DNA from: Linyphia triangularis
Taxonomy: Eukaryota; Arthropoda; Arachnida; Araneae; Linyphiidae
Direction: 5' to 3'
DNA: 64,000 nt
Assembly: GCA_963978545.1 (NCBI GenBank)
Contig: OZ021730.1
Location: 1,612,001 to 1,676,000, forward strand
This document shows positions 47,118 to 58,942 of the stretch, piece by piece; position 1 is the first letter of the stretch; the number at the start of each line of letters is the position of its first letter. A model generated the notes under the pieces. That model saw only the letters and a list, made by a program, of their open reading frames with translations, was not told the origin of the DNA and ran no database searches. The position numbers and the translations under genes are program-made.

Positions 47118-48789
47118 CTGCACGGCACAAAGGGGGCGATCGCCCCCTTGTTCCACCAAAGCGGGGAAAAGGTATCACTAAATTTATATGGGCACTGTGG
47201 GTAGACCCCCCCCCCATTTTTCAAGCTACTGAAATCCCCTCTTCTAAAACCACTGAAATCCATCCCCCCCCCCCCCCACTTTTAAAAGCACTCATTCCAT
47301 ATAAAAACTACTAAACAAAAATAACATTAAGTTTTTAACACAAGAAGGTTTTGATTTTTTTTTTTTTTTCCTTCCAATGTTTGAATGCACGATACAATAC
47401 TTGTAAATGCAATCAAAGTAAATACTGTTGAAGAAAAGTCATTCTACCACTGTTTTCTGATACACTATGTATATAATTTAAAAAAAAAAGAAAAAGATTT
47501 GAGATTTTTTTAGTTTTAATTTCCTACTATACTATCTTTTCAGTTTTTATCATAAAATTTTGTTTTTAAATTTCTTGAAATATCAAATAATACTGGGCAT
47601 GGAATATTAGATAATGCTAAAATTACATAAACATATAAATTTTTTTTTTTTTAAATATATTAAGCATGTAGGGAAATGCAAAATGTAATGACACTGAGAA
47701 AAAGTGATTTAAGGTATACATATACGTTGGGAATCGCAAAAATTGACCCAAACAGGCATTTTTGTTTTTTCATTCTAAAATGTTCTTCAATTCATTATCT
47801 TTGAAATGATACCAATAACTTTCTTATAGTTAAAATACTTTTTTAATTACACGCAATTTCGTAAAGGTCGACGTTTAAAACATATTGGAAAAAAGAAAAT
47901 GTCGAAAACTTTGAACTCAATTTCTGGAGAACTGCTTTTCATTGTTGAGTGAATGTACTCTAAACGGTGATATCTTAAGAGTTAATTAACTGATCTTTAA
48001 AATTTAAACTGTATAATTTAGATAACATTTCAGAGCACGGGCTCTAGGTGTTTACAAAAATTTTGGTAAAAAATAGTTTTTTCTATGTATTTTAGAATAT
48101 TTTTATTTTTGGAAAAATTTAATTTTTTCTAGTACTTTTCATGTTAAACGTTAAAATTTAAAAAATATTTAAGTTATGGATTATATTTTGCTTGGGCACG
48201 TGTATCAATACCTTGTCTTAAATTTCCAGTAAGAAATTTGTTTCAAAATTAATTAGGTATTATTTTATCATCGTTGCAATTAGGCCTTAATTAGTGAATT
48301 AAAATTCAATTAATTAAATAAATATTTTATTTTTTTACTTTTTGTTACTGCAAATACATTACATTTTTTGCTCTTGTAATTCTCACAAAAATTTGACACG
48401 CTGGCATAAGAAATAAAAAAAAAATTGTCCAAAACTTGTATGTTGTATATAATCTGATACTGTTATAAAAATGTATCATACTACTTTGTATAAAGATAGA
48501 AGTATTTTTATTAACAAATATAAGGGGGGGGGGGGGGTGCACTTGTCACCAAATTTTAGTTATCCATCACTTTTTCCTCCCACTTTTACCACTGAAGGAA
48601 GGAAAATAAAAAAAAATCAGCTTCCAAAACTAAATAAAAATGCAGCATTCAGTAGTGTGAGTAAAATATTATTTTTATCCAGTTTTGTGAGTTGCTTGGA
48701 TATGTTCTAAGTAATATAATCCATGAAAAAACAAAGTTTTTAATATAAATCCATTACAGGCATTGCCAATTTTTATATTCATCAACATA
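47118..48789. other. Gene-free DNA, poly-C runs and short palindromes
   Basis: GGGGGCGATCGCCCCC near 47133-47148 is a perfect 16-bp palindrome, probably the end of another degraded MITE. Several C-homopolymers occur (47205-47280). No gene found. Confidence 0.5.
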
Positions 48790-49052
48790 GCACTCTGTTG
48801 TCAACGTGTGCTTAGAGTTGTGCATCGAATTTTAATTATTAAAAAACATCATTCTCATCAAAATATGCGGTAAACTATTTTTCAAAATTTTATTCTTTAA
48901 AATGGTTGTGAATTTACTCATTCACATCCAAATATCTTTTATTTATTCTGGTTAAAACAATTTTTTCTTTATTAAAACAATTTTGGCTACATGAAAGAGT
49001 CTCTTCAATGGATTGGATAACGGCAAGTTGGTTTATTAATTATTCCGTAAAA

Positions 49053-49908
49053 CAGTGGCGGCTCGTGCACTACAGCCAAGTACAGCCGGGCTGCCTCTAA
49101 ATTTATTAGTTCAAAGCCAAAATGATATATTTTACAATTTTCTAAAATGATGATCCATTTCTACGGTAAATGAAAAAAATCGATAAACAGCAATCTTCTT
49201 ACTTGAATAATTCACGAGAAAAAACCCGCTTCCAATCAAAGGGATCTTCTTCCGAACACAGCAGCCGTGTTTCCTGAAACGTGTTTCGGGCAGCGATGTT
49301 ACCATGGTAACCAATGGAAAGCAGTAGAAGCTTTCCCTCTACGGCTACGCAATGTAATAGCGGTGCTGCCGATCAAGTATTTTTTCTAACTTCGGCTGCC
49401 CTTGAGAATTCGATGAGCTGATTGGCTCAGCATATGAGATTATGAGTGGGTAGGGTGAGTGTGTTTCCAAAACAACGTCATTTTATGACAACATCATTGA
49501 CTGATTCGCAAATTTAAATGAAAGAAGGATTGATTGTTTTTTTTTCTTTTCAAAAAATATGTAAGTGTTTTCTTTCTCATTTTATAAAAATTGAAAGGTT
49601 GTATTCAGATTATCTGGCGCCGTCAGCAACACGAGGGCTATAATGCGCCGAAACATTCATTAGACAAGCCAACATACATTTACAAACACCCATGCCAACA
49701 CGGGACTCGGAACCCGCAACCTCGAGGTCTAGAAGCTAGCACGCTAACCACTATACCGTTTGGTCGGCATAAAAATTGAAAGGAAACTTTGATTTGAGTT
49801 TGAGTATTAAAGATTATTAAGATTAAAGACTTAGCGTTCATGAATGATTGTGAAAAGTGTTGGTGTGCGCCCGGCTGCACTAGCATTTTCGATCACGGGC
49901 CGCCACTG
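49053..49908. mobile_element. hAT-type MITE with CAGTGGCGGCT ends, containing a SINE
   Basis: It starts CAGTGGCGGCTCGTGCAC and ends CGGGCCGCCACTG (reverse CAGTGGCGGCCCG). The 8-bp flanks are CCGTAAAA (49045-49052) and TCGTAAAA (49909-49916). It is the same terminal type as 13843-15243. Without the SINE it is about 0.67 kb. Confidence 0.82.
49599..49768 (-). mobile_element. tRNA-derived SINE S1, copy 4 (nested)
   Basis: It is flanked by perfect 15-bp ATAAAAATTGAAAGG at 49584-49598 and 49769-49783. It is inserted inside the hAT-type element 49053-49908, so it is younger than that element. Confidence 0.9.
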
Positions 49909-50085
49909 TCGTAAAAGAGACTTTTTAGTTACAGTTATAGCCCCAAAATTTGTTAGAATATTTTGTCATCGAATCTATCTGCCGAGTTTCAGCCCGATTA
50001 GATGACGGAAAGGGGTGTTAATTAGTTCCCGGCAGATTCCGCCGCCATCGATACACAAAATCGAAGTTAATATAAAAGATTTAAA

Positions 50086-51269
50086 AACAAATTCGCGTGA
50101 AGATCCTTGTTTAACGAACCAACCGACGATCTTTATTGTATACGGACCACGAATCAAATTGTACGGTACATAATAGTTTGCAGAATGACTCCATTTATAA
50201 TTCCATAAACTCTAATTCCACAGAAATCGAAGCTACTCGAATTAGAGATCTACTCCAACTTCCTTTCACTCTTAATTGTAGGAGAATCGGTACACACCGA
50301 TTCGGAGACCGAAACATTTCTAGTGTATCGGTCTAAATGCGGGAGGGGGGGCGCTTAGTGCAAATCCTTGTTTCCAATCATCCGTCGGAGTGGAGGACAT
50401 GTGTCCGGGACTCCGGCGGAGGACACGGAAAAGACATTAGCAGGAGCAAGACAACTCTTCTCAGGCAGAAAAAAGAAGTGAAGAGAGTGACCCAACATCG
50501 AAAGGGGTCCCCAGTCGAGACTTTTTTTTTTAAAAAAAAAAGACTTTTTGAACTTTTTCGGAGTGAGAAGCAATCAATGCATAGGGTATTGAGAATCTCT
50601 ATCCGTTTGGCGGGAAGTTGGGACGATTTTTAGGGAAAGTGATTGAATTAACATTAAGTAAGGGTCCACAGACCACACACTTTTTGCTCCGACTTTCGAA
50701 ATTTCAAAAGACTTTAAATTACCCTTAAAATGCAATTATATTTGAAAAAAATTACAAGCCATAACCATCGATATAGATAAACAACTGGATAGACTGCTCC
50801 ATTGTCAATGCAAAGAGAAAAACGCGCCGGGGATTGCGAAGTTGGTGGGATGATTAACCAATCACAGTTCACTTTTATAGTTGGATGGGAATGCGAAAAA
50901 GCATGTAAAGTGTTAGAGTATATATTTTTTTGCACATTATTACTAATTAAGGTCTACTATTGACATTTCAGCTGTGTACACCCCAAAATTTTATTTTCAA
51001 TCCTCGGCAATCCGTGTTTTTTATCCCACCAACGGCATCTGGCAACGGCTTTATTTTCCCAGGGTTAAGCAGTCCATCCAGTTGTTTATTTATATCGATG
51101 GCCAGAACCAGATATAAAAGAAGTCAGAGCCAGAGTGTGTGCATTGGCTTTCTAACTTTTTAATATTTATCTATCATGTACCGTAGTTTTGATTTTTCTG
51201 CAATAGATTAATTATGACTTTCTTGCTTTTGATACTTAAAATGCACCTATTTTTTAAATCCTTTATATT
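50086..51269. other. Gene-free intergenic DNA
   Basis: A somewhat GC-richer patch at 50330-50640 includes short open frames on both strands without family resemblance. No gene called. Confidence 0.45.
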
Positions 51270-51755
51270 AACTTCGATTTTGTGTTTGTCGATGGGAGAG
51301 GAGGCCCAATAAACCCTCTTGCCGTCATCCAATAGGGTTTGAAACTTGGCAGATGGATTCGATGTCGAGGACAATTCATTCTATCAAATTTCGGCAGCTG
51401 TCACTGTCAATAAAAGTCCTATTTTACGGAATACTAATAAACCAACTTGCCGTCATCCAAACACGTTGAAATAACATATAACAGATAAGTGGAAGAACTC
51501 TTTCCTGTTTCAAAAATAGTTTTAATAAATAAATAATGAAATTGCTTTAATCAGAATAAATAAAAGATATTTGGTTGTGTATGCATAAATTCACATCCAT
51601 TTTAATGAATAATTTTTGAAAAGTAGTTGACCGCATATTTATCTGCTATAGTGATGCTTTTAATGTTTAAAATTCGATGCAAATACAAAGCACACGTCGA
51701 CAACAGAGTGCTCTGTCAATGAATATAAAAACTGGCAATGCATATAAAGGATTTA

Positions 51756-52216
51756 CAGTAGAACCTCGATTAACCGTCCCTCCTTTATCCGGAACTCTCT
51801 GTTAACGGGCAATCAATTAGTGGACATCAAAAATCTCCCAAATGAGTAATAAATCATTTGTTTCTTTTTAAACCGTAATCTTTTCCCTTACTCTAAAGTT
51901 ACATAAGTAATGGTGAGGCTTTTGACTGTTTTTCTAAAGAACTGACATGGTTAGAACAACCTTCGGATGCAGATCAAACTGAACTATTGCCTTCAAAAAG
52001 ACTCCGGGATAGAGCAGCGAAACCAAGATTATCAAGATTGTTACAACAAAAACTCATTTCCAACAATTATGTCATAAAAAAACATTAAAAGTCCTGTATT
52101 CAATAAACGAAAATCATTTACTTTTAATTGTTTTTTACAACTCTCTTTTATCCGGAATTTTCGCTTAACCGACCTACCTTTGTTCCGAATTAGGTCGGTT
52201 AATCGAGATTCTACTA
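51756..52216 (+). mobile_element. pogo/Tigger-type element, internally deleted
   Basis: The ends CAGTAGAACCTCGATTAACCG and the reversed right end TAGTAGAATCTCGATTAACCG are near-perfect inverted repeats, flanked by TA (51754-51755 and 52217-52218). This terminal sequence is characteristic of pogo/Tigger transposons. The interior keeps only the transposase C-terminus. Confidence 0.88.
51915..52088 (+). pseudogene. pogo/Jerky-type transposase C-terminal fragment
   Basis: The frame encodes EAFDCFSKELTWLEQPSDAD, then QTELLPSKRLRDRAAKPRL and a short tail, ending in TAA at 52086-52088. The KRLRDRAA-type motif is the usual end of pogo/Jerky DDE transposases. The catalytic DDD part is missing. Confidence 0.75.
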
Positions 52217-52261
52217 TACATTAAAATCTTTGTTTTTATGGGTTATATTATTTAGAACTAA

Positions 52262-52852
52262 TTCAAGCAGTCCACAAAACTGGATAAAAAGAATTTCTTA
52301 CTCACACTACCATATGTTGCATTTTTATTTAGTTTTGGAAGCTGATTTCTTTTCTTAGTACCCAGACAAATTTAAAGTGTCGAATAGTAATGGCATGAAT
52401 AAATTAAAAAGACAAGTTTGTGTTTTAAGAAATTTTAATGTAAAGTAAATAATGTATAGTAATAAGTCAATTACACATAAAAGCATCTCAACATAAAACA
52501 ATCAATAAAAACAAAGGTATATCCAGAATTGAACTGTTCCCGGCTAACACCGGTGTATACGGGATCTACATGTGTGAAAGCACGCAACTGAAATAGGGGT
52601 TAAAAGAAAGCACAGTCATTTCCACTGGGTTGATATGTAAAGAATTGGCAGCGTTCTTTCGACAATTGGTTGATCTATTTCTGAATCAAAGGAATGGAAG
52701 TTGTTTTCAGAGCGATTGACACTTTTTCAATGCAATATTTTGTCATTCCTGGCCAAAATATTGATTCGAAACTTAAACGGTTTTATACCACATAGTTAAT
52801 TTCGTAATTTTTTTTATTTTTTTTTCTCTTCGTCAGTTGCACCACATAACAA
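52262..52852. other. Gene-free AT-rich DNA
   Basis: No recognisable feature. Confidence 0.5.
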
Positions 52853-52854
52853 TA

Positions 52855-54594
52855 ACTAGGGGTGTGGAACATCGCACAACTTTCAGTTACCAGTTACACT
52901 ATATTACTGATTTGGATTTCTGTCATTCACCGTTTTCATCATTCATTAAGAAAAAATAGTCAGTTTGGCGATATTTTTTTAACTAATTCTTGTATGGGTC
53001 ATTTAAAAAAAAAAAAAAAAAAAAAGTATCGCCAAATAGATGATTTTGGCGGTATACTTTTCAATAATTCTTATATTATCCTTTTTTAAAAGTGAAACTG
53101 AGGAGTGGAGAAAAAAGATCGTTGATGAATCAAAAATATTTAAATAAAAAGTATATAAATCATCAAAACTATTTAACTATTAATATTAATTATATAATTA
53201 AAATTATTTTATTACTAATTATAATTATTAAAGTTCATTATGCGGAAAATATGGGCCGGCCAAAATCTAAAATCACCGGGCCGATATTATGTCCCAGTAC
53301 GCCCCCTGGTGAGTAGTTACGAAAAAGATCCCGTAATGAAATGACGTAAATTGTTTTCATTTAACGTCGATCTATTATAAAGGAAGATTAAAATAGCAAA
53401 GGCTAAAACCAGGTAAAGCTAAGGCATATGCATTAAAGAAAGGTTGGTTGTTTTCAGATTATCTGGCGCCGTCAGCCACACGAGGGCTATAATGCGCCGA
53501 AACATTTGTCATTAGACAAGCCAACATACATTTACAAACACCCATGCCTAACACTGGACTCGAACTCGCGGTCTAGAAACTAGCACGCTAACCACTATAC
53601 AGTTTGGTCGGCCATTAACGAAAGGATTTTAAATATAAAATAAAATGCATTGGACGCTATTTTAGAGTTTTTAATTTATGTCATTTCATTAAGTAATCAT
53701 TTTCGTACGTACTCACCAAATTTCAAGGTTTTATACAAAGTATTTAATAAATACATAATTTGGAAAAAATCCTATTAACAGAAGACACCTTATAAATAAG
53801 AAAAGACTTTACAAGAATAACTTGAAATTAGCCTTTGAACATTTTAAACTCATTTTTACTTTCAATTACTCTTATTTATATACATAAGGTAATGAAACTA
53901 TAGTATTCGGTCACAACAAAAAAAAAAATTTTTGCATTTCTTTACGTTTTGGAACATCCTGATTTCAAAAAAGTGATGTGGAAAAAATGTCTGTCTGTGG
54001 TCAGCATAACTCCCGAATAAATTGACCTACGATGTTCAAATTTGGTGTGCGGGTCGGTGATAGCCCAAAGATCTACTATTAAGGTTTTCGTCAAAATCGT
54101 GCATGCGCATAAGGTAGCTACCATTGAAAAAAATCATGTTTTTCAGTAATTGCTAAAAAACGGCTCAAACGATTTTATCCAAAATCGCTGTGGTATTGCC
54201 TCTCAAGGTGTTCTAAACAGCCCCACTTTCAAACTTAAAGTAAAAATGTTTTAATGGCGTAAAAAGTTGAAAAACGAATGCATTTAACACAGAGCTCTAT
54301 TTCCTTGATTCCCATCAACGAACATTTTTTCTCCTCTCCTCAGTTTCACTTATAAGAAAGAATAATATAATAATTATTGAAAAGTATATCGCCAAATTAA
54401 TCTATTTGGCGAAGTTTCTCTCCCCCCCCCCCCCCCCCCCTCTTTAAGACCCATACAAGAATTATGGTAAAAAATATCGCCAAACTGGCCATTTTTTCTG
54501 AATGAATGATGAAAATACAAAAACAGTAAATGACACAAATTGATATCAGTATTATAGTGTAATTGAAAGTTGTGCGATGTTCCACACCCCGAGT
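52855..54594. mobile_element. 1.7-kb element with ~200-bp terminal inverted repeats, TA flanks
   Basis: The left arm (ACTAGGGGTGTGGAACATCG, onward to about 53095) and the right arm (about 54350-54594) are inverted copies. They include 'agtttggcgatatttttt' and 'acaattcttgtatgggtc'-like blocks. TA lies outside each end. No ORF. A partial copy lies at 56465-57175. A SINE (53444-53612) is nested inside. Tc1/mariner affinity is inferred only from TA flanks. Confidence 0.65.
53444..53612 (-). mobile_element. tRNA-derived SINE S1, copy 5 (nested)
   Basis: Flanked by CATTAAAGAAAGG (53431-53443) and CATTAACGAAAGG (53613-53625), 13 bp with one mismatch. A few bases of the B-box arm are lost (the minus strand reads GCGAGTTCGAGTCC). 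Inserted within the long-TIR element. Confidence 0.87.
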
Positions 54595-54861
54595 TATAAT
54601 TTTTATCTGGCAATCAGCGGGATAAGGGGCTTATAAGTATTTCAATAAACACTAGAAAATAATTTAATTTCGAATTTACCAAAAAAAAAAAAAAAATAGT
54701 ATTAATCGTAGAACAATGAGCTCTAGAACAATGTATCTGAAAAAAAGTTCGAAATCTTATTTTATTGGTTCTTCCTTTACATAATACAGATCTTCTTTTT
54801 GTAGCGATACTTCAAATCCATTTGTTTGGACTCTATAATATAATAAAAATCTTTTTGTTTT

Positions 54862-55520
54862 TAGTCCGAGAGGCGACTGCAATTTTTGGACCCCATCGAA
54901 CATCATTTTGTATTTTTTATAGAAATTAAAAAAAAGTGAGTAGATTACGAATCCACTGGTCTGTCGGGACAAAAGTGGCCGAAACTGATCAATAATCGAA
55001 TTGGAATGAATTGAACTAAAATCCGATTGCCAAATTTGTCATAACTTGCCAAAAATAGAACAAACTTATTCGTCTGGCAACCCACTTCATTTTGATTTTC
55101 AATGAGAAAAAGCGCAAACGGTTTCTGATCTTTGGCTCGGAAAACTTATATCTTTTAAAAGTAAGCCAAATTGGCGACATCAGTTACGTCAGTGACGTAA
55201 TATTTTTTGCCAACTTGGCTCCCTTTTAATAGATGCAAGTAGACCGTCGAAAAGATATCTGAATCGTCTGCAACCATCTTTAATTGAAAATTGAAGAGTG
55301 AGGGTTACCAAATAAAAAAAAAAGCTCATTATTTGGCAAGTTATGGCGCATTTGGTAATTGGATTTAGTTCTTATTAAAAATCGATTTTTGACCAATTTC
55401 GGCCATTTTTGCCACGGCAGACCAGTGGATTCGTAATCTACTCACTTTTCTCTAATTTCCATAAAAAATTCAGAATGATGTTCGATGGGATCCAAAAATT
55501 GCAGTCGCCTCTCAGTCTAT
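54862..55520. repeat. Foldback repeat with ~220-base arms
   Basis: AGTCCGAGAGGCGACTGCAA at 54863 pairs with GCAGTCGCCTCTCAGTCT near 55501. ACGAATCCACTGGTCTG near 54945 pairs with CAGACCAGTGGATTCGT near 55420. CGATTGCCAAATTTGTCATAA near 55024 pairs with a diverged copy near 55333-55365. The centre is about 55190. It is possibly a foldback or MITE-type element; no duplication was recognised. Confidence 0.7.
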
Positions 55521-55659
55521 TTACTTTATTCGATTGCTGATAACCAAACTAATACATGAGTAATCCAATTCTAACTCGTCATGTTTACCTCCTCCCTATT
55601 TATATAATAGAATATCAATTTGTAACCAATGAATGATCTAATCCCTCAACAACTTTTAA

Positions 55660-56390
55660 GGGGGTGCGGTACCGAAAATAAAAAAAAACTTTATTTATGT
55701 ATATTTTTACGTCAAAAATTTATTTTATGTATGAGATACTATTTATATATTTTTGAGAAAATGTTTTTTAAATATTGTGTTTTGTTATTTAAAAAAAATT
55801 TAAAAACCAAGAAAAATCCATAATAATTGATGTTTGCGTATTTTGATATAAGTCAAGAAAAAATAAAAAAAATTTCAAAGTGAAAGCTTTCTGTAATACA
55901 TAATTATATAAAGAAAATTTAGTTTTCACAGAATTTTGATAGGTGAACTAAAAAAAATTTAAAAAATTCTCAAAGTTAAAATATTGAAATTTTTGCTTTT
56001 TTTTATGTTATCTTTTACGCTAAAAATTATATTTTAAAACAGAATTAAAAAAATAAAATTCTGTGAAGACAAAATTTTTAAAACGATATAAATTTAATGC
56101 TCCAAAAATTTGAACAGCCAATTGTTAATGGTTCTGGAGATATATCGATTTGGAATATGCAACATCTGTGAAAAACACTAGTGCTCGAAAAACGCACTTT
56201 AAGCAGACGCTTCAAGGCGTTACGTCCATTAGTGATGTTTAAATCACAGGTAATTTTGTGGCATTCTAATCACCGGAGGAATAAGATAAAAACCTCATTC
56301 TCTTCAGGAATGTATGAACTAATTTTTAAAATCAGAAAAAAAAATTGGGATTTTTGAAGAAATTTCGGTACCATACCCCCCCCCCCCCCT
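55660..56390. mobile_element. TTAA-site MITE, GGTACCGAAA ends
   Basis: The left end GGGGGTGCGGTACCGAAAAT and the right end ATTTCGGTACCATACCCCC are inverted, and TTAA lies at 55656-55659 and 56391-56394. The AG...CT ends at TTAA suggest Kolobok rather than piggyBac. A-rich interior, no ORF; the right end has a long C run. Confidence 0.6.
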
Positions 56391-56464
56391 TTAAATGACC
56401 TCACCGATTGGGTTACATTCATTTCTATTTGGATCTTACATTGTTATGTTGCTGTGAATTTTTA

Positions 56465-57175
56465 TAAACTAGGGGTGTGGAACATCGCACAGCTTTCAAT
56501 TACACTATAATACTGACGTGAATTTGTGTTATATAACGTATTTATATTTTCAGGATTCATTTAGTAAAAATGGACAGTTTGGCGAAATTTTATGCAACGA
56601 TTCTTGTGAGAAGAAAAGGAGAAGAAAAAAAAAAGATGATTTTGGCGATATACTTATCGATAATTGTTATATGGTCCTTTCTTGTAAGTGAAACTGGGCA
56701 TAAAAGAAAAAAACTATCGTTGATGAGGTATGCTCAAGGAAAGAGAACTCTGTGTTAAAGACATTCCTTTTTCAACTTTTTACACTATTAAAGCATTTTT
56801 ATGGGAATTTCGGTGTTGGGGATGTTTAAACCACCTTAAGAGGCATTACCACAATGATTTTGAACAAAATCGTTTGGAGCCGTTTTTTAGCAATTACTTG
56901 AAAACATGATTTTTTTCAAAGACAGCCACCCTATGCGCATGCACGATTTTGACTAAAACCTTAATGGTTGGTCCTTGTTCCATCACCAAGCTTCACACCA
57001 TATTTGAATATCGTAAGTCAATTTGTTCGGGAGTTATGCTGACCACGTACCCACAGATAGACATTTTTTCTAGATCATTTTTTTGAAATCAGGATATTCT
57101 AAAATGTAGAGAATTGCAAAAAAAAAATCGAAATTTATTTTTGACCGAATGCTATACTTTCATTACCCTATATAT
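56465..57175 (+). mobile_element. Partial copy of the 52855-54594 long-TIR element
   Basis: It begins ACTAGGGGTGTGGAACATCG and keeps the arm plus an interior part in which 'cgttttttagcaattact' and 'tgcgcatgcacgattttgac' match, inverted, the region 53950-54340 of the full copy. The second arm is absent. Confidence 0.65.
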
Positions 57176-57466
57176 ACATATGAGTAATTGAAAATAAAAA
57201 TCAGAAAAGCTCATTAACTTTAATTTCAAGTGATAAACTGTAGCACAACATGAAAGAGAATTGAGACTCTATCGCCGTCTAGATGAGATTTAGCAAAATT
57301 TTTCAACTTTAATAATTGTAGAGATTAGTACTAATTCTATTTAAATTAAACATTTCCTTTTAAATAAAGAAAGCATTTCATTTTAAAGTATGAGTTTGAA
57401 ATGGAAATGTAGTCAATGTTTTTGCTTTTTTTTTTAACTTTTACCTCTTTTAGCTAGATCATTTAA

Positions 57467-58193
57467 GGTGCATGTATACCCTAGAACATTTTTTTTAAAT
57501 TCTGAGTTTAACAATCCAATTCTTTTTTACATTAGTTAGAAAGTGTATGATTAAAATAATTTCATAAAAAAAAAATCAAATTTTGGCAATTGTTAATTTG
57601 TTAATTAAGCTTTAATTAGATAATTAGTACGTTTTTCAAACAATGAACTATCAAATTCAAATTTACTTAGAAACGCAATTCTACTTGGAAACCATTCGAA
57701 ATATTATTCTTAATGTTTTGAAACTCAATTAAGTTTCTTATATAGAAGAGTTTTTGTTTTACAATTTATTTTGTGCGAAAACATGAAAAAAATCCATATT
57801 TTCAAAGAATTCTAAGTATTAAAAATCCCTAAAACATCAATTTCTCAACCAATATTATATAATTGAGTTTCAAAACATCTAGCATATTATATAGATTACT
57901 ATGATGTAAAAAAAATTATAATTAAACATTTTGTTGTTGAATTATCATTGTTTGAACAAAGCGTGACATAATCAAAATAATGTTCGTCAGAAAACAGGTT
58001 TACAGTTTTAAAATCATAGTATTTATAACAGGGGAAGTATTACCTATAAAGGATTGTAACTTAAAAACTATTAAGGATATTTTCAAACGTTTAGTATTGC
58101 TTGAAAGCTAAAGTATCAGAGAATATTATGATATAATAACAAATAAAATGAAATTTTTCATCGATTTCCTTAATTGTAGGGTATACGTACACC
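57467..58193. mobile_element. 727-bp TTAA-site MITE, AGGTGTACGTATACCCTA ends
   Basis: The left AGGTGCATGTATACCCTA and the reversed right AGGTGTACGTATACCCTA differ at two positions. TTAA is on both sides (57463-57466 and 58194-58197). AG-starting ends at TTAA fit Kolobok-type elements. No ORF. Confidence 0.78.
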
Positions 58194-58427
58194 TTAAGGT
58201 ATATTTTGAATTTTTAAGGTTGTTTGGAAGATTATTTTTATGATTTTCAAAAATCACTATGTAGAATCCCTATTGCATTTTATTAGCAAAGAAAAAAAAA
58301 TTCATTTGGCAAGTTTTCTCGTCAGCCCTCGTTAATAGGTTAAATGCGATTAATATTGGGTTCTAAATAAATTGAGCAGCGTATTCTTAACTATATTGAG
58401 TATTGGTTGCAACAATCTTTTTTTGGG

Positions 58428-58942
58428 TGTAACGAACAAACGGAACCCGTATTCTCATTGGTCAGTGATCATTCCGCCTTATCGCGACAACAAACCCAAT
58501 TGGGTTGAATTTGCGAGATGGATTCGAAATGAAGCGCAATCAATCAAGCCGGAAAACGGGCACTTCGAAAAAGAAAACCACCACCCCTTTGTTCTCTGCG
58601 TTGCCCCACCCTTCATTTTTCACAAGTGGACGATTAAATATTTTATCTTTATAATGGGTCTGGCAACGGGAATGTGGCAATTACTTTCCAGTGGGTGAGG
58701 AAGGCCGATTTGTTTGGCAAAGCTTAATTCGTTTGGCGATGCCAACCCGTTGGCTTCCTTATAAATATCGTCTGCGCGGACTGGAATCATTTATTACAGA
58801 ATCGTTTGCTGTTTCCCTTTGCTCAATCATAAGTATTATGTTCAAGAGCTAGTCGCACGTAGAAGGGAATTAGAATGATCAGCGAACCAGTGTTTTCTGA
58901 ATTTCTCTGCTGGAATTGGCATCATTGGTGATTTGGACGTGA
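58428..58942 (+). mobile_element. Lone gypsy-type LTR with primer-binding-site remnant
   Basis: A GC-richer block starts TGTAACGAACAAACGG (58428) and ends near TTGGCA (58922). It is followed by TTGGTGATTTGGACGTG (58926-58942), which resembles a gypsy primer-binding segment. Inside is a core promoter: TATAAATA at 58760-58767, and a TCATTT initiator with its A at 58789, a 29-base spacing. The 108-codon open frame across 58372-58698 is incidental. No pol sequence or second LTR follows, so it is a truncated relic; the length, about 495 bp, suits an LTR. Confidence 0.55.
58760..58792 (+). promoter_or_regulatory. TATA box and initiator in the LTR
   Basis: TATAAATA lies 29 bases from the A of TCATTT, ideal spacing for an arthropod TATA/Inr promoter. 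Read as the LTR's U3/R border, it would drive transcription to the right, antisense to the Iroquois gene. Confidence 0.5.

Larger units (their letters stand above)
48790..50085 (-). repeat. Interspersed repeat family R (copy 3), interrupted
   Basis: The host segments 48790-49052 and 49909-50085 are continuous in copy 1 (8100-8500). The hAT-type element 49053-49908 splits them, and it in turn contains a SINE. Confidence 0.75.
51270..52260 (+). repeat. Interspersed repeat family R (copy 4) with a pogo insertion
   Basis: The host sequence 51270-51755 has two GCCGTCATCCA words (about 51321 and 51440) and the 'aaaactggcaatgcatataa' block, then resumes after the pogo element at about 52217. Confidence 0.7.

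Noticed and set aside
58372..58698. 108-codon plus-strand open frame
   Set aside because: It lies within the putative LTR, resembles no protein family, has no splice or initiation context, and its composition is explained by the GC-richer LTR.
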